Shown: in pieces, positions 17,187 through 24,359 of the stretch
Layout of the letters: each line of letters opens with the position of its first letter
How positions within the stretch are numbered: position 1 is the first letter of the stretch
Assembly: GCA_025937835.1 (NCBI GenBank)
Contig: JAICQO010000076.1
Span: forward strand, 1-32,754
Length of the DNA: 32,754 nt
Direction: 5' to 3'
DNA from: Polyangiaceae bacterium
GTDB lineage: Bacteria > Myxococcota_A > Polyangia > Polyangiales > Polyangiaceae
Position numbers and translations under genes: made by a program
The notes under the pieces: model-generated
What the model was told of the DNA's origin: nothing
The model's input: the letters and a program-made list of their open reading frames with translations, nothing else
Databases searched by the model: none

Positions 17187-17479
17187 GCTGCATCAAGGTA
17201 CCGTCAAGCCGTGGGGACAGCAAATCCGCGGACCCGGGGCGCAGGTGATGCGAGGTGCGAGACACGAGCGCCTCCGGGGCAGCGCTGTCGCAGCGCTCGG
17301 AGCTCGTTGCGAGGCGGGCTCGGGTTCGCGTGGTCACCGGGAAAGCCTGCTGGCTGTGTCGTCCCATCGCTTCGGGTGTGCCAACGGCTGACACAGCGGA
17401 GTTCACGCAACCCCGAGAATTGCCGGTACTCCGCCCTGGCACGCGACATGCACACCTCGCCCCCGAAGGGTTGAAGGGT
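17187..17479. other. Divergent intergenic region, about 290 bp
   Basis: The region lies between the leftward SGNH lipoprotein gene and the rightward ferritin-like gene and should hold both promoters. The ferritin-like frame is open back to 17255, but the extra residues look non-coding. No convincing promoter hexamers, dyads or RNA genes were seen. Confidence 0.4.
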
Positions 17480-18364
17480 GTGCTCTTGAGCCAAAAGAAT
17501 TTTGAACCGAAGGACGTGGCGGAATCGTTGCTCGGCGCAGCAGGGCGGCCTTTCTTGGTCAACGGAGTCGCGCGGCGCGCCGAGGTCGGCAATCACCGCG
17601 ACTGGATCCTGCCGCGCACTCCCCGGCCCGAGACGGCAGGCCTCGGCGCCGAGGCGCGGCTGATCTTGGGCGAGGCGTGGACGCGAACGGGGCAGCTCGA
17701 GCACGCCTCGGTCGCCGCCTTCGCCCGCTTCACGCTCGAGCTCCTGGCGTTCGGCGCTCCTGCGGAGCTGGTAGCTCGCGCCTCGGCGGCGATGGCCGAC
17801 GAAACGGCGCACGCTCTCTCCGCGTTCAGCCTGGCGAGCGTGTACGCGGGCCGAGCGATCGGTCCCGAGCCGTTGCCGGTGGCTGATGCCGTGGGCGCCT
17901 GCGATCTGGACGAGGCGATCCACACCACGTTCGTCGAGGGCTGCATCGGCGAGACCGTCGCCGCGCTGGAAGCTTCGATGGCCCGCGATCACACCAGCGA
18001 TCGAGCGGTGCGCGCGGTCTTGGCGCGGATCGCCGAAGACGAGGCCAGCCACGCCGAGCTTTCGTTCCGTTTCTTGCAGTGGGCGCTGCCGCGCACCGCG
18101 ACGCGGCCGCTCGAACGCCTGACTGCGGTGCTCGACGCGGCCATCGAGCGCGCCGCCCGCGAAGCCGACGCCGCTCCGGCACAACCGACGATCGCCGAGC
18201 AGCTGCTAGCGCACGGCGTCTTGCCCGAACCGCGCCGCTCTGCGCTGCGCCACTCCGCCCTGCGCGACGTCGTGGCGCCCTGCCTGCACTCACTGCGCGA
18301 CGGACACTGGCAGAACCGCGACTTGTTCGGCAGGCTCGATAGCCGCGCGGAGCGCGTGGCCTAG
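17480..18364 (+). CDS. Ferritin-like diiron domain protein
   Basis: A protein of about 294 residues from GTG 17480; TTG 17486, better placed after GAAGGG at 17473-17478, is an alternative. The ferritin-like four-helix bundle runs from about 63 to 205 with candidate diiron ligands: Glu74 in LEHASVAAF, Glu108 and His111 in DETAH, Glu153/Glu158 in EGCIGET, and Glu188 and His191 in EDEASH. Two ExxH motifs plus paired Glu match the diiron carboxylate pattern of ferritin-like and rubrerythrin-like proteins. The family is common and uncharacterised in myxobacteria. Iron storage, peroxide detoxification or an oxygenase reaction are possible. There is no signal peptide. It stands alone, convergent with the beta-barrel gene, with a strong hairpin between them. 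Confidence 0.75.
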   Translation: MLLSQKNFEPKDVAESLLGAAGRPFLVNGVARRAEVGNHRDWILPRTPRPETAGLGAEARLILGEAWTRTGQLEHASVAAFARFTLELLAFGAPAELVARASAAMADETAHALSAFSLASVYAGRAIGPEPLPVADAVGACDLDEAIHTTFVEGCIGETVAALEASMARDHTSDRAVRAVLARIAEDEASHAELSFRFLQWALPRTATRPLERLTAVLDAAIERAAREADAAPAQPTIAEQLLAHGVLPEPRRSALRHSALRDVVAPCLHSLRDGHWQNRDLFGRLDSRAERVA

Positions 18365-18462
18365 AGCGACAAACGGTTAGGAATCTGCCGAGATTGGCGG
18401 AAAACGCGGACGAAAAGCCTGAGCGCGTGGGGAGGGGCCCCGACGAATTCACTTCGGCGGGG

Positions 18463-18484
18463 AGGGGCGGCGCGTGCCGCCCCT
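18463..18484. terminator. GC-rich bidirectional terminator hairpin
   Basis: AGGGGCGGC at 18463-18471 pairs perfectly with 18476-18484 around a GCGT tetraloop, between the ferritin-like stop (18362-18364) and the convergent beta-barrel stop (18489-18491). No T-run follows. The right arm belongs to the 20-bp repeat shared with 118-137. Confidence 0.6.
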
Positions 18485-18488
18485 GAGA
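18469..18488. repeat. 20-bp repeat, copy 2
   Basis: Identical over 20 bp to 118-137, and also placed directly downstream of a minus-strand envelope-protein gene. Confidence 0.5.
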
Positions 18489-19502
18489 CTAGAGCAACCA
18501 ACCGAGCTGCACGCCGAAGCTCGGGAGTGGCTGGCGCGCGACGGTCTCGAGCGTGTCCCGCACCTTCCTGTCGAGCGGCGCCACGTAGCGCTCGATCGCG
18601 ACCTCGGGCAGGCCCTCGACGGTGGTCTCGAACTCGATGTCACTCGGGGCGATCGGGATCTGCGCTCCGAGGAACAGGCCCACGCTGAAGCCGCTCTTCG
18701 CGGTGTGGAAGTAACCGATCTGCGGGGTCAGGATCATCGTGCGCACCCGCCCGTCGGCTTGGTACTCGATGACGTCCGGGATCCCGAGCTCGGGATATTC
18801 GTCGGCGAGGGTCGAGGAGTTGACGCTGTCCTTGATCGTGCCCTTCACGGTCTCGTAGCCGACGCCAGCGCCAAAGTAGAAACCGCCGCCGAACGGATAG
18901 ATCCGCCCGTAGATGTCGTATTCCTGATAGCTGAGCTTGGCCTCGCCGTAGATGCTCAGCCGGATCGCCGGGATCACCCCGATGTTGAGCCCCGCACCGA
19001 AGTACTTGGTGAGCTTCATCGTCCCGCCGAACTGGATCAGGTTCGGCATCCCGACGCCGATCACGGGTCCAATGCGGAACGGCCCGAGCAGGCCGTCCGA
19101 GTCGTCCTTCTTACCCCCGCCGTACTCCGCTTGCGGAACACTCCAGTCCGTCGCGGGCGCCGGCTGCGGTTGGGGTTCGTAAGCCGGGGGAGCGACGCCT
19201 GCGGAGGGCGGAGGCTGTGACTGAGGCGGTGGCGGTGGCGGTGGCGGTGGCGGTGGCGGTGGCGGTGGCGGTGCTGCCTGGCTCGGGGATGAGCCGGTCG
19301 CAGGCTCGCTCGGGAAAGCGCCCGTCGGCGGCGGCCCGGGTGGAACAGACGGTTCGGCGGGGGTAACGCTCGGCGCTGGTTCGTACGGCGGCGGCGCTGG
19401 TGGAGGCTCCGTCGGTGGATCGCTTTGCGCCGACACGTTGGCCGAAGCCAGCGCGGTCACGAACGACACCGGCAGGAACGCTCGTGCGAAACTCGATCGC
19501 AT
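18489..19502 (-). CDS. Outer-membrane beta-barrel-like protein with poly-Pro tract
   Basis: A 337-residue exported protein. ATG 19502 with GAGG a few nt upstream is preferred to TTG 19535. A signal peptide (MRSSFARAFLPVSFVTALASANVSA) is followed by a long Pro-rich spacer of about 100 residues including at least 16 consecutive prolines encoded by a hexanucleotide repeat. The C-terminal part alternates hydrophobic and polar residues with many aromatics and glycines (FGAGLNIGVIPAIRLSIYGEAKL, FYFGAGVGYETV), which fits an eight-strand-like beta-barrel. The final residues SFGVQLGWLL are less canonical than a terminal Phe. The Pro spacer probably crosses the periplasm or reaches peptidoglycan; that is inference. 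Monocistronic, with the thioredoxin operon upstream on the same strand. Confidence 0.75.
   Translation of the reverse strand: MRSSFARAFLPVSFVTALASANVSAQSDPPTEPPPAPPPYEPAPSVTPAEPSVPPGPPPTGAFPSEPATGSSPSQAAPPPPPPPPPPPPPPPPQSQPPPSAGVAPPAYEPQPQPAPATDWSVPQAEYGGGKKDDSDGLLGPFRIGPVIGVGMPNLIQFGGTMKLTKYFGAGLNIGVIPAIRLSIYGEAKLSYQEYDIYGRIYPFGGGFYFGAGVGYETVKGTIKDSVNSSTLADEYPELGIPDVIEYQADGRVRTMILTPQIGYFHTAKSGFSVGLFLGAQIPIAPSDIEFETTVEGLPEVAIERYVAPLDRKVRDTLETVARQPLPSFGVQLGWLL
19225..19272. repeat. Hexanucleotide microsatellite, 8 perfect units
   Basis: GGCGGT is repeated eight times without a mismatch (48 bp). Read on the minus strand it encodes 16 prolines as CCG/CCA within the beta-barrel gene. Copy-number changes keep the frame, so they would alter only spacer length. 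Confidence 0.95.
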
Positions 19503-19560
19503 CAGACCTCGCTGGGACACATCCCGCTTCTTCAAGAACCCGAGACGATAGCATCCCGCG

Positions 19561-19588
19561 CCTCGGGGAGGTGGCCGAGGTTTTTTTT
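19561..19588 (+). terminator. Intrinsic terminator in plus orientation, no plus-strand gene upstream
   Basis: CCTCGG (19561-19566) pairs with CCGAGG (19575-19580) around an 8-nt loop and is followed directly by eight T residues (19581-19588), the only such T-run I noticed in this GC-rich window. It reads on the plus strand, but both flanking genes are on the minus strand. It could end antisense transcription or an unrecognised small RNA. Confidence 0.6.
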
Positions 19589-19602
19589 GGCAGATCCTGA
19601 GC

Positions 19603-20031
19603 CTAGTTTCTGGCCTGCTCCAGAAAGCGGCGGAGCTCCTGGTGTCCGACGGCGCCTGCTTGCTGTCGCACCTGCTTGCCGCCGTCGAAGACGATGAAAT
19701 TCGGGATGCCTCGCACTCCGAAGCGCGCGGCGAGCTCGGGGTGCCGCTCGGTGTCGACCTTGAGCACGACGGCCTTGCCCGCCATGTCCTCTGCGACGCG
19801 CTTCACCTCCGGAGCCACGGCGCGACAGGGCCCGCACCACTCGGCCCAAAAATCGACGAGCACGGGCACCTTGGCGGTTCGCGTGATCTCCTCGAAGTCT
19901 TGCGGGTCGGCGTCGAGTGGGACGTCGAGGGGCGCGAGGGCGGCCTTGCAGGAGCCGCAGCGGCCGGTGTCGGCCAAGTGCCGGCCTGGGATTCGGTTTG
20001 AAGTGCCACAGGCCGGGCAGGCGCGAATCAT
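19603..20031 (-). CDS. trxC: Thioredoxin 2 (zinc-finger thioredoxin)
   Basis: A 142-residue thioredoxin with the N-terminal zinc-binding motif that defines Trx2: Cys5/Cys8 and Cys25/Cys28 (CPAC, CGSC). The active site is WCGPC at residues 65-69, with the cis-Pro segment GIPNF further on. ATG 20031 is chosen because Trx2 proteins begin immediately before the first CxxC; GTG 20049 is possible. It reduces cytoplasmic disulfides, especially under oxidative stress. It is the last gene of an operon with a second thioredoxin-like protein (51 bp upstream) and a lytic transglycosylase. Confidence 0.93.
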   Translation of the reverse strand: MIRACPACGTSNRIPGRHLADTGRCGSCKAALAPLDVPLDADPQDFEEITRTAKVPVLVDFWAEWCGPCRAVAPEVKRVAEDMAGKAVVLKVDTERHPELAARFGVRGIPNFIVFDGGKQVRQQAGAVGHQELRRFLEQARN

Positions 20032-20082
20032 GCGCGCCAAGCTGAGCACGCCTGCTGCCTCGTCAAGGGGAGGGCGGCCTCG

Positions 20083-20433
20083 CTAGGCCGTCAGGCGCTC
20101 GAAGGCTTCCTGCAGCGCGTCTTCGTCGCGGGGGCGGACCACGCGGGCGACTTCGCGACCGTCGCGAAGAAATACCAGCGTTGGCCAGAGCTTGACGCCG
20201 AAGGAGCGACCGAGCGGCTTGCCTTTGCCGTCCTCTACCCAGACGCGTCGCACAGCGGCGTGCTCGGCGAAGGCGCGATCGATCAGGGGCTTTGCCGCCG
20301 CGCAGATACCGCACCAGCCCGTGCCGAATTCGAGCACGAGCGGGCCCTGCGTCACGTCCACTTCGGCTCGGTCGAGCTCCGCGTCCTCGGTGGTCATCGC
20401 CAATTCGTACTCCTCGTGCCCCCTCCCTGCCAT
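20083..20433 (-). CDS. Thioredoxin-like protein with CGIC active site
   Basis: A 116-residue thioredoxin-fold protein. The redox motif is Cys41-Gly-Ile-Cys44 in GTGWCGICAAAKP, with the cis-Pro loop LWPTLVF later, so both functional hallmarks are kept although the dipeptide differs from the usual Gly-Pro. ATG 20433 has AAAAGG just upstream; ATG 20397 is an alternative. No signal peptide is present, so it is cytoplasmic. It starts 17 bp after the lytic transglycosylase stop and precedes trxC in the same operon. It may serve a specific partner rather than general reduction; the partner is not known. Confidence 0.88.
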   Translation of the reverse strand: MAGRGHEEYELAMTTEDAELDRAEVDVTQGPLVLEFGTGWCGICAAAKPLIDRAFAEHAAVRRVWVEDGKGKPLGRSFGVKLWPTLVFLRDGREVARVVRPRDEDALQEAFERLTA

Positions 20434-20450
20434 GCGCCTTTTCGCGGCTT

Positions 20451-20990
20451 TTAGCGCCGTTTTGCGAAGCGTTTTTCTAGCTCGCGCCGGCGGGCGAGGA
20501 TCCGCAGCGTCAGCTTCGGCACGGGCTTCAGCGCGACCCAGCGAGCGCGGCGCTTGCGATGACCGCAGATGGCTCGTCGCTGCATGTCGAGCCCCTGGTA
20601 ACCGGGCAGCCAGTGGATCGCGAGCCGGGAGCCGACCTTGCGACCGCAATAGTCCCGCCAGGTCGAGAGCGTCTTTGCCGTCTCGCTCAGGTTGTACTTC
20701 CACTCGAGCAGGCTCGACTTGAGCGCAACGCACTCGGCTCCTTCCGGCTGCTCCCGGCAAACCCGGTAGTTGCTGGGCATGATCTGCCCGAGCCCGAGCG
20801 CACCGGTACGCGGGTTGACCGCCTCCGGTTTCCACCCGCTCTCGTGGCGCACCACGGCCACGATCGTGAAGGGATCCAGCTCGTGCTCGATGGCGAGCGC
20901 GCGCACGTGAGCGCTGGCTTCCTGCGCGTGCTCGAACTTCGGCGCCACGAACTCGAGCGCAGCGAGGACGGCCGCGAGCGGGCGAATCAC
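20451..20990 (-). CDS. Lytic transglycosylase-like (SLT domain) protein
   Basis: A 179-residue protein with an SLT lysozyme-like domain. The catalytic glutamate is Glu50 in VVRHESGWKPEAVNP, followed by GALGLGQIMPSNY, the signature of soluble lytic transglycosylases that cleave peptidoglycan glycan strands. The N-terminus (MIRPLAAVLAALEFVAP) is hydrophobic but short for a signal peptide, so export is uncertain. Four cysteines (CREQPEGAEC, DYCGR, AICGH) are more than usual, which may explain pairing with thioredoxin genes; that is speculative. The C-terminus is very basic. GTG 20990 is the likely start, 51 bp after the GH3 gene. Confidence 0.82.
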   Translation of the reverse strand: MIRPLAAVLAALEFVAPKFEHAQEASAHVRALAIEHELDPFTIVAVVRHESGWKPEAVNPRTGALGLGQIMPSNYRVCREQPEGAECVALKSSLLEWKYNLSETAKTLSTWRDYCGRKVGSRLAIHWLPGYQGLDMQRRAICGHRKRRARWVALKPVPKLTLRILARRRELEKRFAKRR

Positions 20991-21041
20991 CGCCCAACGC
21001 TAACACCGGCGCCAGAGCTGGCACGCTCCTGCGCTGGGACT

Positions 21042-23519
21042 TCAGTTCTTCACTGAGAAAGTAGCCTGGAGAGTGAGCTCGGCGCTGTTCGGGCCGACGA
21101 GCACGGAGTATTCCCCGGGATCGATCAGGTATTCGCCGTTCTCGTCCCCCTCCCAGTGCCTCAGGTCCTGAATGCGCAAGGGGATGGTCACGCGCCGGGT
21201 CTCGTTTGCGTCGAGCTCCACTCGGGCGAAGCCCTTGAGCTCTTTCTGCGCCCGTTCGCCCGTGACCTGCGCGGCCTTCGGCGGTCCTTGCACGAACAGC
21301 ATCACGACCTCGGATCCTGCCACGTCGCCCGTGTTCTCGAGCTCGACGCTGACGTCGAGCACGGAATCCGGATCCACCTCCGCACAGGGCAGCTCGAGGC
21401 TCGAGTACTCGAACGTGGTGTAGCTGAGGCCGTGTCCGAAGGGGAAGACCGGCTCGATGGGGAAGACGCCCGCTGCTTCGAGCGCGTCGTACAGCCGGTA
21501 GCCGAAAAAATAGTCCATGAAGGCCATCGTCGAGCCGCCCTGGAACGGCGGTAGGTCCGCCTGTTCGACCCAGGTGAACGGCAATTTGCCGCTGAAGGTT
21601 TCGTCACCGAACAAGAGCTTGCCGAAGGCCACGCCAGCGCGTTGACCCGCGTATCCAGCCCAGATCGTCGCCTGCTTCTGGTTCGAGTGAGAGAGCCAGG
21701 GCAGGTTCACCATCGACCCCGATTCGACGAAGATCGCCGTCGGTTGGTCGAGGTCCAGGATCGAGCGGACGAGCTCGGCCTGCCCATCGGGAAGCTCGAG
21801 CGTCATTCGGTCGCCGCGCGAGGAGATGGTCCACTCTTCGCCCTCGTCCCCTGCGTGCAACCCCACGACGACCACGATCAAGTCGGCACCTGCGGCCGCC
21901 TCGATGGAGTTGCCCACCACCACGTCGTCGACGCCGTGGCTGGCCGCGACCGCGCGGATCCCGTCGAACGGGCCGACCGACGACGCCGGATCGTTGTTCA
22001 CGCGGCCCTGGCCGCGGTCGCCGAGGTTCACGTCCGACGCGAAGCGGAGGGTGGTGCCGGTCACGGGCGGTTGAGCTCCGGCGACTACCTTGAGCGCGCG
22101 CTCCGGGCCAATCACCGCGATCCGGCGCGGCTTTACGACTGGCAGGACTCTCGCGTCGCCGAGGCCATTGGTCAGCAGCACCGCGGACTTGATTTCGGCT
22201 TCCTCGGCCAGGTCGATGTGGGCCTCGTTGTGGGTCAAGGCAAGCGTGCTCGGATCCAGCGCCGTCGTCGGTTCCCCGAGCCCGTACGGCCCATCGGTGT
22301 ACTGGCTGCCGAAGCGAAATTTTTGCTCCAGCACGCGGCCCGCCGCGCGATCGATGTCCGATTGGGCGATCCGGCCCTGGGCGAGCGATGCCTCCAATTG
22401 GTCGAAGTGCAGCGCCCACGGCAGCTCGACGTCGAGTCCTGCGTTCAGAGCCTCGACGGCCAGGCTCGACGCCTGCGCGGTGTCGAGAAGGCTCTGATCG
22501 CCCGGCATGGCCCAGAGATCGCTGATCACGACGCCCCGAAATCCGAAGTCCGTGCGCAACACCTCCGTGAGCAGGTGCTCGTTCTGGGTCGACTTCTGGC
22601 CGTTCACCAGATTGTACGCAGCGACCACGCAGCCAACCCCACCTTCGCGGACGGCCATCTCGAATTGCCGGCCGTACACCTCGCGTAAGGCCTGTTCTTG
22701 AACCACGGCGTTCAGGCCGGACCGGCTGTTCTCGACGTTGCTGGCGGCGAAGCTGACGGCGCAGGACAAGACGTGTTGCTGCGCGCCGGCGATGAAGGCC
22801 GAGGCCATGCGACCCACATGGAACGTGTCTTCACCGTAGCTGGCCTGGGACTGGCCCCAGTAAGGGTGGTTGAGGACGTTGAGGGTCGGCGCGCGCAGCA
22901 CGGTGTTCAGCGAGGCCATGGTCTCGTCGCCGTGAGCCTGGCCAATGCGAAATTCGAGGTCCACGTCCCACGACGCACCGCGCACCGACTGCGAGGGGAA
23001 GGCAGTCGAGTACTCCTCGCCGTTCGATGCGCGATTGTCCTGCTCCTCGACCAGATTGACGCCACGGCCGCCGTCGCGAAACCGCGACCCGCGGAGGGTC
23101 TTGCCGTCCCCCGAGTCGGCATCTCGGCTGCGACCGATGTCGCGGTACACCGCGCCAGTGCGGTTCGGTGGGTTCGGGAGCCCGGTGAGTTGCAAGAGCT
23201 TGCTCTCGAGCGGCATGCTCTTCAACGTCGATTGGACCTCGGTCAGCACCGCCTCTTCGGACTCGTAACCGGGCCGCGTCGGATCAGCAGGCACGGTGCT
23301 CCGACACGACTCCTGGTCGCTCTTGCTCCCGGAGCCCGCCCCGCCCAGGGAGCTCACGGAGCCGCCTGAACCGGCCGAGCTATCCGATCCTCCCGAGTCA
23401 TCGGAGCCGCCGCGCTCGGGATTCGGTTCCGCACCGTGTGGCTCGTGGGAGGACGTCTTCCCACAGCCCACCGCCGAAAACACGAATGCGACTGCCCAAT
23501 AACGCCCGAGCCGCACCAT
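21042..23519 (-). CDS. Glycoside hydrolase family 3 lipoprotein, altered substrate site
   Basis: An 825-residue predicted lipoprotein with lipobox FSAVGC (Cys19) and a Ser/Gly linker to about 67. It has the GH3 order: N-terminal TIM-barrel-like domain, alpha/beta sandwich, and a C-terminal fibronectin III-like domain (from about 690, ending FSVKN). The nucleophile Asp334 is in VVISDLWAM, and GDEGEEW gives a likely acid/base Glu. However, the usual substrate-binding VKHFA is AVSFA here (Lys to Val255, His to Ser256), and the RDPRWGR stretch reads NHPYWGQ. GH3 enzymes remove beta-linked glucose, xylose or N-acetylglucosamine; these changes suggest another substrate or weak activity. Placed 52 bp after the Sel1 gene and 51 bp before the transglycosylase, possibly one envelope-related operon. 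Confidence 0.88.
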   Translation of the reverse strand: MVRLGRYWAVAFVFSAVGCGKTSSHEPHGAEPNPERGGSDDSGGSDSSAGSGGSVSSLGGAGSGSKSDQESCRSTVPADPTRPGYESEEAVLTEVQSTLKSMPLESKLLQLTGLPNPPNRTGAVYRDIGRSRDADSGDGKTLRGSRFRDGGRGVNLVEEQDNRASNGEEYSTAFPSQSVRGASWDVDLEFRIGQAHGDETMASLNTVLRAPTLNVLNHPYWGQSQASYGEDTFHVGRMASAFIAGAQQHVLSCAVSFAASNVENSRSGLNAVVQEQALREVYGRQFEMAVREGGVGCVVAAYNLVNGQKSTQNEHLLTEVLRTDFGFRGVVISDLWAMPGDQSLLDTAQASSLAVEALNAGLDVELPWALHFDQLEASLAQGRIAQSDIDRAAGRVLEQKFRFGSQYTDGPYGLGEPTTALDPSTLALTHNEAHIDLAEEAEIKSAVLLTNGLGDARVLPVVKPRRIAVIGPERALKVVAGAQPPVTGTTLRFASDVNLGDRGQGRVNNDPASSVGPFDGIRAVAASHGVDDVVVGNSIEAAAGADLIVVVVGLHAGDEGEEWTISSRGDRMTLELPDGQAELVRSILDLDQPTAIFVESGSMVNLPWLSHSNQKQATIWAGYAGQRAGVAFGKLLFGDETFSGKLPFTWVEQADLPPFQGGSTMAFMDYFFGYRLYDALEAAGVFPIEPVFPFGHGLSYTTFEYSSLELPCAEVDPDSVLDVSVELENTGDVAGSEVVMLFVQGPPKAAQVTGERAQKELKGFARVELDANETRRVTIPLRIQDLRHWEGDENGEYLIDPGEYSVLVGPNSAELTLQATFSVKN

Positions 23520-23571
23520 TTCCCGATTCTATGTCTCGGCGGCACGAGAGGGATCGGGAAATCGACACTCG

Positions 23572-24210
23572 CTACTTCGTTGCGCGCTTCTCGAGGTTTT
23601 CACAGCCGACTTCGGTCCCTGCCGAGCACGCCTGCTCGAACAGCGTTCGAGCCTTTTCCTGGTCCGGCGCGACGCCGCGGCCGAAGTGATAGAGCGCCCC
23701 CAGGTTCGAGCAGCCGAGTCCGGAGCCGGCGTCGCAGGCGCGCTCGTACGCCTCACGAGCCGCGGCGAGGTCTCGAGGGAGGCCCGCGCCCTGTTCGTGC
23801 ATCACGCCGAGGTTGTTGCAGCCGTCGGCGTTGCCCGAGCCGCACGCATTGCTGAAGAAGGCGAGGGCCGTGAACGGATCTTGCGGCACCTCGCGCCCGG
23901 ATCGATAGAGCACACCGAGCGCGTTGCAGGCTTCGGAATCTCCGCGGCCGCACGCCGCCTGGTATTGGCCGGCAGCGCCGGTCTCGGTCGTGGCAACCAG
24001 CGCTTGCGTGCTGGTGTGCACGGGCGGCGTCGGCGCGCGCGTCGCTAGCAGGAGCGCGACGGCGGCGGCGGTCGCGCCGAGCGCGATGCCCGTCGTCAAT
24101 CGACGCCCCTGCGCGCCACTTTCACTGACGCCGGACACTGGGGGACGTGGACGTGGACGTGGGAGAGGCGCTCGATTGCGCAGCCCCGGAAGTCGGATGG
24201 TCTCGAACAT
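23572..24210 (-). CDS. Sel1-like repeat protein with paired cysteines, membrane-anchored
   Basis: A 212-residue protein. ATG 24210 is chosen because GAGG sits 7 nt upstream. A basic, Pro/Arg-rich N-terminus precedes one transmembrane helix at about 38-57; the rest should lie in the periplasm. From residue 87 there are four Sel1-like units at exact 36-residue spacing, each with a C-x7-C pair (87/95, 123/131, 159/167, 195/203). This is the arrangement of Helicobacter cysteine-rich (Hcp) Sel1 proteins, where each pair is a disulfide. Such solenoids bind partners, including peptidoglycan-active proteins. The next genes downstream encode a GH3 enzyme and a lytic transglycosylase, which fits but does not prove a scaffold role. 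Confidence 0.85.
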   Translation of the reverse strand: MFETIRLPGLRNRAPLPRPRPRPPVSGVSESGAQGRRLTTGIALGATAAAVALLLATRAPTPPVHTSTQALVATTETGAAGQYQAACGRGDSEACNALGVLYRSGREVPQDPFTALAFFSNACGSGNADGCNNLGVMHEQGAGLPRDLAAAREAYERACDAGSGLGCSNLGALYHFGRGVAPDQEKARTLFEQACSAGTEVGCENLEKRATK

Positions 24211-24359
24211 GATGGCCCTCGAATAAGCACAGCGCGTGCCGCGGCGGAGCCTCGGGTAAAACCGCCGAATTCGCGGTGATGCAGCGCAGGGCGCGTGCTC
24301 CCGGTCGCGTTCGTGGGAAGACTCGATCCCGGATCCGGGACCAGTCACGGTGAACGACC

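Noticed and set aside
17255-17479. N-terminal extension of the ferritin-like protein back to GTG 17255
   Set aside because: The 75 extra residues show no family pattern, and better start contexts exist at 17480 and 17486.
19225-19272. Hexamer tract considered as a CRISPR-like or satellite array
   Set aside because: Units are 6 bp with no spacers and translate to prolines in a real gene. It is a coding microsatellite.
20083-21024. A 313-residue frame joining a long N-terminal extension to the thioredoxin-like domain
   Set aside because: The extension is an out-of-frame reading of the SLT gene. ATG 20433 with a ribosome-binding site begins just before the thioredoxin domain.
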